Below, one piece after another: positions 12,001-22,000 of a stretch of 64,000 nt of DNA. Source of the DNA: Lepidostoma basale. Lineage: Eukaryota > Arthropoda > Insecta > Trichoptera > Lepidostomatidae. How positions within the stretch are numbered: the first letter of the stretch is position 1; each line of letters starts with the position of its first letter. Under the pieces are notes generated by a model. It was not told the DNA's origin, searched no databases, and saw nothing but the letters and a program-made list of their open reading frames with translations. Location: contig JAHDVF020000732.1 of assembly GCA_022606425.2 (NCBI GenBank), positions 967,011 through 1,031,010 of the forward strand. The letters are read 5' to 3'. Made by a program: the position numbers and the translations under genes.

Positions 12001-14197
12001 CGAGATAGGTGTGATTATTTGGAAAAGTGACGTGGGAATGTGTGCTGCACCATCAAGAAGCCGTGCTTCCGCTTAGCCGAGTGCCAGGACCGATTGCAAG
12101 TTTCGGCTAAAGCGTCAAGTTGAGCTTTAGGCTGGAACATGATGCTTTGGGAATTCAAACAAAGCACTCGAGCTAGAGCGACGGCTGAAAAGATATGCAG
12201 TGTATACAGTGAAAGTCTGTCCTTGAAAGATGAACCAAGGGAAGATCGCCCTTCCGACTTCGATGACGGCATTTTAAATGCGATATTGGAACAAAATCCA
12301 CGACAAGAGACTCAATATTTCACAATCTACAGTTTATCGCCACCTGGAAATTTCGGGGAAAGTCAGCAAGTTAGGCATATGGGTACCATATAATCTTAGC
12401 CGAAATAAGGCAGACCAAATGTCTGTTGCCACAAGTCTCTTCTCACAGCATAAAATCGAGCCTTTTTGAACAGGACAATATAACACAGGCGATGAAAAAC
12501 AGATTACGTTTGCCTAAAGCCAGTATTCGTGGAAAGAAAATTGTATTGTGTATGGTGGGATCATCGAGGAATTATCCACCACGAGCTGATGAAGCGCAAC
12601 CAAATGATTACTTCCGACACGTACGTTCAGCAGCTGCAATGAATTCATGAATAACTACTGGAGTAACTAAGTATCCTGCACTCGTCAATGGGAAAGGCGT
12701 TATCCTATTATTTGACAATGTACGCATATAGCACACACGGCAAAAGTGACTCAACTGGTCTGTTTTGCCACATCTTCCCTACTTTCCAGATCTTGCTCCT
12801 GCGGACTATCACCTTTTCTGTTCTATACACAATTTTTTGAGTGGATGACCTTCGATGATGAGCAAGTCAATCAGGCTCTCGATACTTTCTTTCAGTCCAC
12901 ACCCACCAAATGCTATGAGGAGGGGATCGATAATTTACCAATAAGACGGGAGAAGGTTATATTTAACAGTGGTGAATACATTATAGATTCATATAATTTT
13001 GCACCTTTTTTAAAGCAAAATAAAAGTACGGTTAAAATAATGCATGGAACAATGTTACTCTGACACAATATCTAATTGTTTCACAAAACCGAAATTGAAT
13101 TTTGTGGAAAATGAAATGAATGATTTACGGGTGGAAAATGAAGAAGACAATTTGCCATTGGTGAGTGGTTAAAACGTAACAAAATTGTATTGTTCAATGA
13201 CAGAATGGATGATTTTGTGCGTGTTGACGAGGACTTGTTAACTTCTGGGCTTCCTATAGAAAGTGATATTGTGGAACATGTGATGAACAGAAATCCAAAC
13301 GGATAAGGACGATCTCTAGATCCTTGTGACCATTTAAAATACCTATTCTATGATATAACGAGTAAGTTTCCATCTTCTTCGTAATAACCAAGTTCGACTG
13401 TACATACTCGTAGTTCATTTTCCATACAAGACAATACAATTATGTAGATACAGATAAAACTTTTTATAACAAAATGATGGATCTCTTGGTGACAATTAAA
13501 ACGAACCTGTTTGACAATCGTATTTCTAGTTGTATAAAAAATGTTAAAAACCCTCCAGAAGATGTAGAGATACATGAAAAAATTCTGTTAACTACATATT
13601 TATCCAGTTTACAGATGTCATCATTGTATTAAGTATTTTCCCTTCATGTAAGAGGATTTTATAATTATTTAAAAGAACAGTGAAAACAGTTCATTTGTAT
13701 TTATTCCTATTTTTCTCTATTTGAATCATGATTTTAAAGTTAAGTAGATTTTTATCATTCAACTGGTGCAATAAAAGTTATAATTAAAGCTGGTGGGTGT
13801 GCGTTGCAGTTGGAATGAAGACACAAGAGCACACAAGGCGGAGCTGCGGACGCTGGAGCGCATCGGCTCGCGCTACCTCCGGGCCATCGCCGGGCAGCAC
13901 GCTCCCTCCCCGAGGAGCAGATCCCTGTACTCCTGCAGGTCTAGGTCCATAGAAAACTTCCACAACCATAGTGCAAATAACGTAGGGCTCAGAACATTGG
14001 ATAGCAACAAGGAGCCCCCCAGGAGACAACAGCCCGCGAGTGACAAGAAGCACTCGCTCTACTCGAGAACCAACGGAAGCGCGCTAGAGGCGGACGAGAA
14101 GTGCGGCGGCGGGTGCAAGTCCCTCCCGCCCCTGGCGGCCAGCGGCATCCCGCGCCGCGCGCCCCCCTCCCCGCGAGCGCAGTCCAACTGTTGCTGA
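93..14197 (+). CDS. Serine-rich coiled-coil protein, CCSER/FAM190-like (tentative), multi-exon
   Basis: Spliced gene whose 5' end lies outside the window: the first exon follows an acceptor at 27-29 and starts at a Kozak-like CCACCATG (93). Phase-matched exons are 93-174, 302-506, 569-729, 817-1121, 2170-2224, 2338-2490, 2844-3136, 3499-3623, 3914-4122, 4223-4541, 4628-4752, 5272-5391, 5484-5664, 5753-5938, 9550-9721, 9984-10151, 10223-10351, 10428-10504, 10946-11017 and 13810-14197. They sum to 3525 nt (1174 aa). The protein is low-complexity and Ser/Pro/Arg-rich for about 800 residues. A conserved-looking helical part follows, containing DIVAIKAMLHKLKRVLQE (9670-9721) and a coiled coil DLRRQLVFLQ / SQLEERERTVKLLQQQM (10121-10276). 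This layout recalls vertebrate CCSER1/2, for which microtubule-related roles are reported, but the family call is from memory of general layout only. The acceptor at 5271 is chosen by phase; 5180 is an alternative that reads into a stop. Confidence 0.6.
7040..7096 (+). promoter_or_regulatory. Internal TATA promoter inside the gene 1 intron
   Basis: TATAAAAG at 7040-7047 is followed about 30-50 bases later by initiator-like TCAG/TCAGT sequences (around 7073 and 7088-7095). A locally GC-rich, CpG-rich stretch then leads to a first coding exon at 7858. The spacing is that of an insect core promoter with TATA and Inr. No transcript evidence is available. Confidence 0.5.
7858..7958 (+). CDS. Alternative first coding exon of the 93-14197 gene (short isoform)
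   Basis: An ATG at 7858 (a second in frame at 7867) opens a 33-codon reading frame beginning MCNMRQSELERDRG. It ends at a GTAATC donor after 7958 in phase 2. The exon at 9550 needs phase 2, and the last upstream full-length exon (ending 5938) also ends in phase 2. The exon can therefore replace the whole serine-rich N-terminus, leaving mainly the coiled-coil half. It lies downstream of the TATA promoter at 7040 with a long 5' UTR. Confidence 0.55.
9438..9472 (+). CDS. Second alternative first coding exon of the 93-14197 gene
   Basis: A short ATG-initiated exon (MDPRSRKPALC plus two bases) ends at a CAG|GTACAT donor in phase 2, only 77 bases before the exon at 9550, which needs phase 2. The surrounding DNA is GC-rich like the other exons. 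It would give a third N-terminus. No TATA box is obvious nearby, so the evidence is phase and composition only. Confidence 0.4.
10946..11134 (+). CDS. Alternative terminal exon of the 93-14197 gene encoding a C-terminal membrane anchor
   Basis: If the 77-nt exon 10428-10504 is skipped, exon 10223-10351 (phase 0) joins 10946 in a frame that stays open to a TGA at 11132-11134. This frame has nearly pure G/C third positions over 11018-11131. It encodes about 22 strongly hydrophobic residues (around 11024-11095, rich in Leu, Cys and Ala) followed by a short polar tail. That is the layout of a tail-anchored protein of about 1058 aa. The same exon read in the other phase ends at the donor after 11017 and continues to exon 13810. 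A canonical AATAAA follows at 11264. The codon usage argues that this frame is translated; the exon skipping is inferred from phase. Confidence 0.55.
   Translation: MVPSHAASFHLGGDRGPGQSATTQVQWLDCLLAACLLCSLNLLCFLHLLYHSARTSGDRDSD
11264..11269 (+). terminator. Poly(A) signal AATAAA for the membrane-anchored isoform
   Basis: AATAAA lies 130 bases after the alternative stop at 11134. It fits a separate 3' end for the short isoform. Confidence 0.4.
11640..13040 (+). mobile_element. Decayed mariner transposon in the last intron of gene 1
   Basis: Parts closely resemble the mariner at 19658-20704 (shared stretches such as CTTTGGGAATTCA and EKICSVYSESL). Later pieces match mariner transposase regions, for example NHELMK-like text around 12570-12650 and the C-terminal part at 12830-13040. 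The reading frame is broken many times and no intact terminal repeat was found, so it is an old copy. About 400 bases at 11737-12140 have no counterpart in the related copy and are annotated separately. Confidence 0.65.
11737..12140 (+). mobile_element. Possible BEL/Pao-like leader and gag start inserted in the mariner
   Basis: The block is absent from the otherwise alignable mariner at 19.7-20.7 kb. It starts TGGTCCTTCGAG, a string reminiscent of BEL/Pao retrotransposon leaders, and soon has an ATG (11779) opening a short Ser/Ala/Arg-rich frame. The identification rests on this resemblance alone. It could equally be any other insertion. Confidence 0.25.
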
Positions 14198-14769
14198 CTT
14201 TCATTTCATTACCAAACCAATTCAGTTTTCAGTATTATGTTTGTGTCCCTATAGATATATTTTAGCATCTCGGTTAGCCACAAAATGTTCGCTTGCGGCG
14301 CTGACAATTCACTTAGGAATTTATAAATTTGCCAAAATCATAATATTAAGCAAGTAATGTGATATAATTTTTTATTGTATTTATTTGAATTAAGTATGGA
14401 CTATGCCGAGCCCAGGTTCCCCGCTGAAGCAGTATTTGTAAGAACACTCCGCAGAGGGGCGGACCCACTATAACCTTGTGTATGTATCCCTGTGATTATT
14501 GTATTAACTGTAACTGCCTTAACATTAGAGCCTCGGATCCATCCTGATTGAAGTGTCAGTAGGAACAATGCCCCCGAGTGTACGTATTGATAAGTTACTC
14601 TCTGTTGTTCTTATTTATTGACAAATGACTTTCAATCTAATACATAGTACATGCTGATTCTCCAAGAAAGTTCCTCGGTGTCCACAGCTACACACTTGAC
14701 GAAGCTACATATTATATATTTCTAAGGTGTAGTGAAACAATATGTGAACTTGTTACAAGTTGTTGTTTT

Positions 14770-14775
14770 AATAAA
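14770..14775 (+). terminator. Poly(A) signal at the distal end of gene 1
   Basis: AATAAA about 570 bases after the stop codon at 14195-14197, within AT-rich 3' UTR-like sequence. The stretch from 14198 to about 15770 otherwise holds only the two convergent 3' UTRs of gene 1 and CTP synthase. Confidence 0.5.
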
Positions 14776-15772
14776 TTATCTTTATTTATGTGCAATTATT
14801 TTATTGACTTACAAGTAGGTGATGTTTTTCCTGTCCAAAAATAGAAGTAATTAAAATATATTTTTGTAAATTCCACAGTTAATAATGTTGTAGTATAGTG
14901 TTTCTGCCAAAACAATGGACTGTGTTTTTTTTGTTGTAATTCGAGTCCTAACTGCTTGTGCAATCTCTTCATTAATTGGGAGAAGACAAACAGAAGGCCA
15001 TGGCCAGCATATAAAGATGAACGCACTCAAATATTTATATCAATTGTTTTATTAATTATACTTAAACATACATACTTTACTTAAATATAATATTCCATCG
15101 CAGGACTGTCACTCCCTCTCTCATAGCAAATAAGCTTCTTGCAGACCTAACAACACACAGATGACCCATGGCAGGTGGTACAAGTACCCTGAAGGCAGAG
15201 GCTACACCACCGTTTATATTGATTCCAAACTGATCACATATGTACACATTTCAACATACATCAGAGCATACACACGGCGGGACAGACATACCATCCCTTA
15301 TAATAAATTACATTCTGCACTAGAGTTGGCAATGTTAAAAGTCATAAAAAAATAAAGAAGTGTATCTGAGAGTAGCTTGCCGCGACGCACGCTTCCACTA
15401 ATCACTTGCAATCAGTGGGCTAATATGAGACCGATTATATCAGACATAAATATCTGCCACACATCTAACGTTGCTACGTGCTACGCAAAAAAACTAAAAT
15501 ACATATTGAAGAATTAATAAACTAATCGAAAGATCGGTTTACTCAGTTATTCTTATTAAAGAAATTGTAGTGGGAATAGGACCAACTTTGTCTGAAGATG
15601 TTACTATCGGGAGTTTTCAGAAATAAGTGTAAATCGTCAGGGGAAGTAAAACAGCTTGTGAAGCTACACACTCGGCACAGTCTACACAGGTGAGCGAGGT
15701 AAGCTTCATTTGTCTTCACTAAAAATGTAAATAATAAAATATATCTCAATAATAAAGTGCGCACCAAGACAA

Positions 15773-18432
15773 TTAATGGTGCCCATTCCTTTCCTCGACG
15801 GGGAGCCAGATCTCCTCAGCGGGGTCGGGGTGGTCGTGCCCGTTGACCAGGGTGAGCGCTCCCAGTCTGGGCTCCTCCTCGTCCGAGCTGACGTCGGACA
15901 TAGTCTTGGGACTGAAGCGGCAGCCCTTAGACAGGTAGGACTTGAGCTTGCCCACCGAGGCCAGCACGAGGCCCAGGAAGGGCGGCGAGGGGGACAGGGG
16001 ACGCGACAGGTACTCGGGGTGGAACTGCACGGAGTAGTAGTAGGGGTGCTCTTCCAGGCATGCCACTTCCATGCGCTTGTTGGTTGCGTCCCGCCCTAGA
16101 AACAAGTGCAATCCATCCCATTAGCAATCCAAAGGTCAGTTATAAAGATATCGGCCGAGGGAACAGACCCAATATCGTCTTACCGACAAACTTCAATCCG
16201 GCACTTTCCAAGCGTTCGATGTACTCAGGGTTCACCTCGTAGCGATGCCGGTGGCGCTCGTCGATATACTCCTTATTGCCGTACAGTTGGGCTAGAACAG
16301 AGACAATCTCCATATCAGCCCTCACGGATAGATAATAGATACAACAGTCGTAAGTGTAAAGTAGTCGGGGCCTCACACAAGACGCTGGGCTTGAGGTAGG
16401 TGGTCCTTTTGCCCAGCCGCATGGTGCCGCCCAAGTTGCCGGGATGGTGTTCCGGCATGTCCACCACCAATGGGTGCGGAGTATCTGGCTCGGCTTCCGT
16501 GGTGTTGGCATCAGGCAGCAGCAGCACGTTGCGGGCAAATTCGATCACGGCTGCCTGCAGCCCTAGACAGATGCCCAGCATGGGCTTCCGTGTCTCGCGG
16601 CACCACTGGCAGGCTTGAATCTTCCCTTCCAGCCCGCGGTGCCCGAACCCTCCCGGCACCACCACGCCGCTAGTGTTGGGAACATTGCCGAGTGTTACTA
16701 CAGCTACTCGGAGGTTTACTACAACTACTACGAGACAATAACTAATCCAACTCACTCGCTCTTGCAGAGATTCTGCCAGGCCTCGTGGTACAGCACGGGG
16801 TTCTCGGTCTTCATTTCCTTCTCCAGGTTAGCAGCCTCGATGTACTTGATGTTCACTCGGTAGCCCGCAGCCACGGAGGCGTGTTGCAGCGCCTTGGCGA
16901 TGCTGGTGTAGGAGTCCTGGAACTTTGTATACTTGCCTACCAGCGCAATGTTCACTTCCTTGCGCAAAGAGTCCACCCGCCTGGCCAGGTCCTTCCATTT
17001 GACCATGAACTTGGCGGGCCGTGGGATGGGTATGTTCAGACGCAGTCGGTCCACCAGAAACTGAACCACTCCCTGGGACTCCATCAGCAGGGGCACGTGA
17101 TACAGCGAGGAAAGGTCGTGGATGCAAATCACCTGAGTTTGTGGGAACACTTCCGGTTAGTAAAAGTAGAGAGCCACTGGCACAGCAGCGTGGAATGGAG
17201 CGGAGAGGGGAATACCTGCTCCGGAGCCACGTGGCAGAAGTTGGAGATCTTCTCCTTAACGGAGATACCTATGGGCATCTCGGAGCGGCACACGATGAGG
17301 TCAGGGGTCAGTCCGAGCCCTCGCAGCTCCCGCACCGAGGACTGCGTGGGCTTGGTTTTGGCTTCTCCCGTTGCTCGTGGCTGAAACAGTGCCCGCCTGT
17401 AGTCCAATATTTATAACGCCGACAATATTTATAATGACCTGGAGCAAAGCACGTAGCAGAGTACTCACAGACGGCACCAGCGAAACGTGCGCGCAGCAAA
17501 AGTTATCCCGAGACACGCGGAACTGGAACTGTCGGAAGGCCTCCACAAAAGGCATGCCCTCGATGTCCCCGATGGTGCCCCCCAGCTCCACGATGCACAC
17601 CTGCGGCATCTCCTCGCCGCACACGGGAACCTGCGCCACGCGACTCACCCAGTCTTGGATGGCGTCCGTTATGTGAGGTACCACTGTCAGACCAGAGAGC
17701 GCAGCTTTAGAATACTAAACCATAGAGTAGCACAGAGCGCAAGAAAACCGAAGAGACTTGCACCGAACCTTGCACGGTCTTGCCGAGGTAGTCCCCTTTG
17801 CGCTCGCGGTTGATGACCTGCTGGTAGATCTTGCCCGTGGTGATGTTGTTGTCGTGGTGCAGCGTGACGTCCAGGAAGCGCTCGTAGTTGCCCAGATCCA
17901 GGTCCACCTCCCCGCCGTCGTCCAGCACGTATACCTCTCCTGTTATTTACAAGAATCCTCAATTCAAATTTGTGCGTACACAGTTTTTCCCTTAAGTTGG
18001 CTTTCGTCGTGTGGTACGAGAACAAATTATAAAAATTATTAAGATTAAGAGAATATAATTATATCCGTACTCAACTAAAATATAGTTTATTATTCAAACA
18101 CATTTGACATTGACAGCGTGATATAAATAACCTAAACGGAATATGGCGACGCGCACTCACATGGTCGCTGAAAAACAATTCACTGAAAATTGAATCAAGT
18201 TTGAATTTGAATTATGGATTAAATCGGTATTCGGTTAAATTAAACTATTATAAAAACACAACTCACCATGCTCGTAAGGTGAAAATGTGCCCGCGTCAAT
18301 ATTAATATAAGGGTCAATTTTGATGGATGTGACGCTTATTCCACAGTTTTTTAATATCGTTCCGAATGAACTTGCAATGACACCTTTACCAATGCCACTG
18401 ATAACACCACCGGTAACTAAAATGTATTTCAT
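15773..18432 (-). CDS. CTPS: CTP synthase
   Basis: Converts UTP to CTP with ATP and glutamine-derived ammonia, the last step of de novo CTP synthesis; cytosolic and able to form filaments in many organisms. Eight exons on the minus strand: 18267-18432, 17769-17939, 17469-17683, 17216-17380, 16756-17132, 16377-16669, 16184-16291 and 15773-16095. All phases match and total 1818 nt (605 aa; human 591). The N-terminal synthetase domain has the P-loop-like [17 protein letters not shown]. The C-terminal glutamine amidotransferase domain has VPGGFGHRG, the nucleophile Cys in LGICLGLQ, and the His/Glu of the catalytic triad in [10 protein letters not shown]. Met at 18432 is chosen because the family begins MKYILVTGG; an in-frame Met lies ten codons upstream (18462). 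The acceptor at 16670 was chosen because it yields [10 protein letters not shown]. The acidic C-terminal tail is typical of animal enzymes. Confidence 0.96.
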
Positions 18433-19057
18433 ATTGGATATTTTGCTAACGAGTGCGCACATTTCGCCGAGAAAAAAACAGTATTGCGTTCAAAACGCGA
18501 AAATGCGACTGCTATAAACTAAATTATCGTGTTTTCTCGCACCAATAGCTCACGAATCTTGCGTCTCTGTTTGCAGTTCCTGCAATTTCATTTGTCAATT
18601 TGCCAATTAGTATCCCTTCCCGCCAAGACACGGGAGTGCCAACACTAAAGATTTTTATTTTATGCTTCAAGTTTCCTTACTTGCTTTTTAAACCGAAATA
18701 TTCTAGACCTGTCAATGTCATGCTACGATGCTACCAAGATCCGAAGTTAGGTTGCGGATTTCTCTACATTTGTATTGTTGTTTTTCTGATTTAAAGGAGT
18801 GTTGTAGCGTTTATAATAACATGTAATTGTGCTGATTGAACACTCTAATAGGGCTCTGCAGCCATATATTTATTTTCCTCGAGACGGTGTTGGCTCTTTA
18901 CCTACTAATATTCATTAATGGTACTCCATTAAGTCGTAAAATTGACATTTGTTATTTCTGTTTGTAATCTATAAAATTTATACAAAAATACTTGCTCTGT
19001 GATATCTCTTTAGTATCGAGTTAATTTATTTTTCCATCCGTTATTATTATTTTAGAT
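18433..19057. promoter_or_regulatory. Shared divergent promoter region of CTP synthase and REV3
   Basis: CTP synthase (minus) and REV3 (plus) start codons are 625 bases apart, head to head. The REV3 ATG comes two bases after an acceptor (TTATTTTAG, 19047-19055), so at least one 5' UTR exon of REV3 lies inside or upstream of this stretch. No TATA box is evident for either gene. The CTP synthase start site is probably just beyond 18470. Confidence 0.5.
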
Positions 19058-22000
19058 ATGGCGCAAATGAATCCATTTTCTTTGAGGCTGGTCATGGCAG
19101 ATTACTACCTGAGCAGACCCATTTCTGAACTGGATGTCACGTTTTCTGAGTTCAGAGGCTCGGAAATTAAACAGGTTTCAAATGACTTCATCCTTGACCG
19201 TATACCCCCGGAATGGTGTCTGACTGAATCTGCCCTGACTGTAGGGGGATCTGTTTGTTTCAGCTTCCCGTGGTGCGGGTGTTCGGGGCGACCCCGGACG
19301 GGCGCAAGGCCTGCCTGCACGTGCACGGGGTATTCCCCTACCTCTACATCCCCTGCGAGGACCCCAACCCCGAGCCCAAGACGGCCTACCAAGTACAGCA
19401 ATCCATTCCACCATTTAGCAATAAGGTCGTGTTGAACTGACTAACAGTGAATGTGAACTTGTTTCTGCAGATTGCCAACAGCATTGACAAGGCGTTGAAC
19501 ATCTCATTGAAACAGGCCAACTCCACAAACCAGCATGTTTACAAAGTTCATTTAGTTCGGGGAATGTGAGTAATAACATTATTTCCTTTTTGTTTCTTTT
19601 TCTTTTAGAATAATATGATAGTGTGTTATTAATACATTGGATAGTGTATTAGTATTAGGTTGAGTCATAAATAACTTCCCAATCAGGTAGACACTTTCTA
19701 TTTTTTGGATTTACTTATGGTGAGTCACAAGACAAGGGGATTTTTATTTTAACTAGATACCTAGATAAGTGGCTATTTAGTGTGGTGGACGTTACAGAGG
19801 TGTTATTGTGAACCCTTAAAATGGAGACTCAAAAGGGCATATTTGTCATGTGTTGCTTTGGGAATTCACACAAGACACTAGTTCTAGAGCGATGGCCGAA
19901 AATATATGCAGTGTATACGGTGAAAGTCTGATAGCCGATAGGGGAGTTAGAAACTTGTTTGAGAAATCTCATTCCGGAGATAAGTCTTTGAAAGATGATC
20001 ATTTAATGCAATATTGGAACAAAATCCATGTCAAATGACAAGAGAGTTGGCAGAGAGACTCAATACGTCACAATCAGACTGAATGTTTATTGCCACCAGT
20101 CTTCTCTCACGGCATAAAATTGAACCATTTTTGGAAAGGACAATAACAGCGATGAAAAATGGATTACTAATGAAAACTGATATAATCCGCAAAAAACAAC
20201 TGTTGAATAAGGATCGACCACCCTTTCCGGATCCTAAAGCCAATATTCATCAGCGAGGAATAATCTACCACGAGTTGATGAACCACAACGAAACGATTAC
20301 TGCTGATACATATGTTCAGCAGCTGCAAAAAGTTCATGAAAAATTACTGGAAAAGAGAATTGCACTCGGTCAATCAGAAAGGCATTTTCCTGTTGCATGA
20401 TAATGCTAAACCACACGATAAGTGACTCAACAAAAAATTCTAGAGCTTAACTGGTCTATTTTGCTCCATCCACCCAACTCCCCAGATCTCGCTCCTACGG
20501 ACTACCACCTTTTCTGTTCCTTACAGAATTTTTTGTATGGTAAAACTTTCATTAATTAATGATTTTTCAGTCCAAACCCACCAATAAGATGGGAGAAGGT
20601 TATATTTAACAGCGGTGAATACATAATAGATTAATATAATGTTGTAATTTTTTTAAAGCAAAATAAAAATATGTTAATATTTGGAAGTAACTTATGACTC
20701 AACCTAATATTAGTTTTTATAGTAAAACTCAAACTTGATTTTTTCAATCAAATTTTTTGCTCCTTAATTGCGTTTCTAAAAAGCGAAATAAGTGATAGTC
20801 GTTCGGTGCCAAGTCCAAAGAATATGGTGGATGCAATACAATATCCTAGCCAAGATCCTGGATTTTTTTCCCGAGTTATATCGGCAATGTGCACCCGGCA
20901 TTATCATGTTGAAGAATGACATCCCTTCTATTCACAAGACCAGGTCTAATTTCTTGTAACATCGCATTTAACTTGTCCATCTGTTCACAATAGAGGGCTG
21001 CGGTAACAGTTTGGCCTTGTTTTAAAACTTCATAATAAATTACACCTTTCTAATCCCACCACGCACATGATAATGCTTTCCGAGGATGTAGTCCTGGTTT
21101 TGTTTAATTAGGGTTTACCATTGGTTCTTTTTTTAATATCATGATAAAAGACCCATTTTTAGTCTCCGATGATAAGGTCGTGGAGAAATGGGGGTAGACT
21201 GTTGCTTTGCTTACAGTATTTTGCATATGCTGAGGCGTTGTGCTTTGTTGCGATCAGTTAGCGCCTGAGGAACCCATATACCTTCTTTTCTAACCTTTCC
21301 CAGTTTCTCAAAATAGCAATGTGTGTTCGGTCGTGATGTGTCGAACTTCTTGGATAATTCTTCAATGGTCATCATTAGATTCGCTTTGATTTCCATCTTT
21401 AGAGCTGCTTCATTCACTAGACTGTGTCGTCCACTCTGAGATTGCCCTTTCGAAATTTTTTGAACCAACGGCACTTTCAATGTCACAAATGGATTCCGTT
21501 GCTTCTGTCGCAGTTTTTTTTTAATAAAGCAAAAACAGCATACAGCTTCTTACATGTGTTTCCGAAGGACACATTTCTGCCATTGTTTGTAGATGGTAGT
21601 TTGGGGTAGAAGAGATTTTTGTTTTGTTTAAAAGACAGGCAAAGGATCACAAAGAAGTGAGCCCAATACCTAATGTATGAGGGGCGTTCAATATATTCTC
21701 GGTATCGATATGGAGGAGTGCAACTATGAATGAATAGTTAATTACCTCGTTATATTGCACTCATTAGTAGTATAAGTACCAAGTTTCATAACAAACGGAT
21801 CATTAGTCATTGAGTAGCTGTCCCCGAAACACAAGCAAGATGAGTCATTTCGCAAAGTTAAACAAACTCGAGTACCTTGCCGTTATAAAATTCCTTACCA
21901 AACAAGGAAAAAATCAGAAAACCATCCACAAAAAGATGTCGGAAGTTTATGGGGAGTCTGCTCCTTCATTATCAACAGTGGTCCAGTGAATTCAAGAGGG

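Noticed and set aside
16785..17384. 199-aa open frame on the plus strand
   Set aside because: Antisense shadow of CTP synthase exons 4 and 5, whose minus-strand protein is unmistakable.
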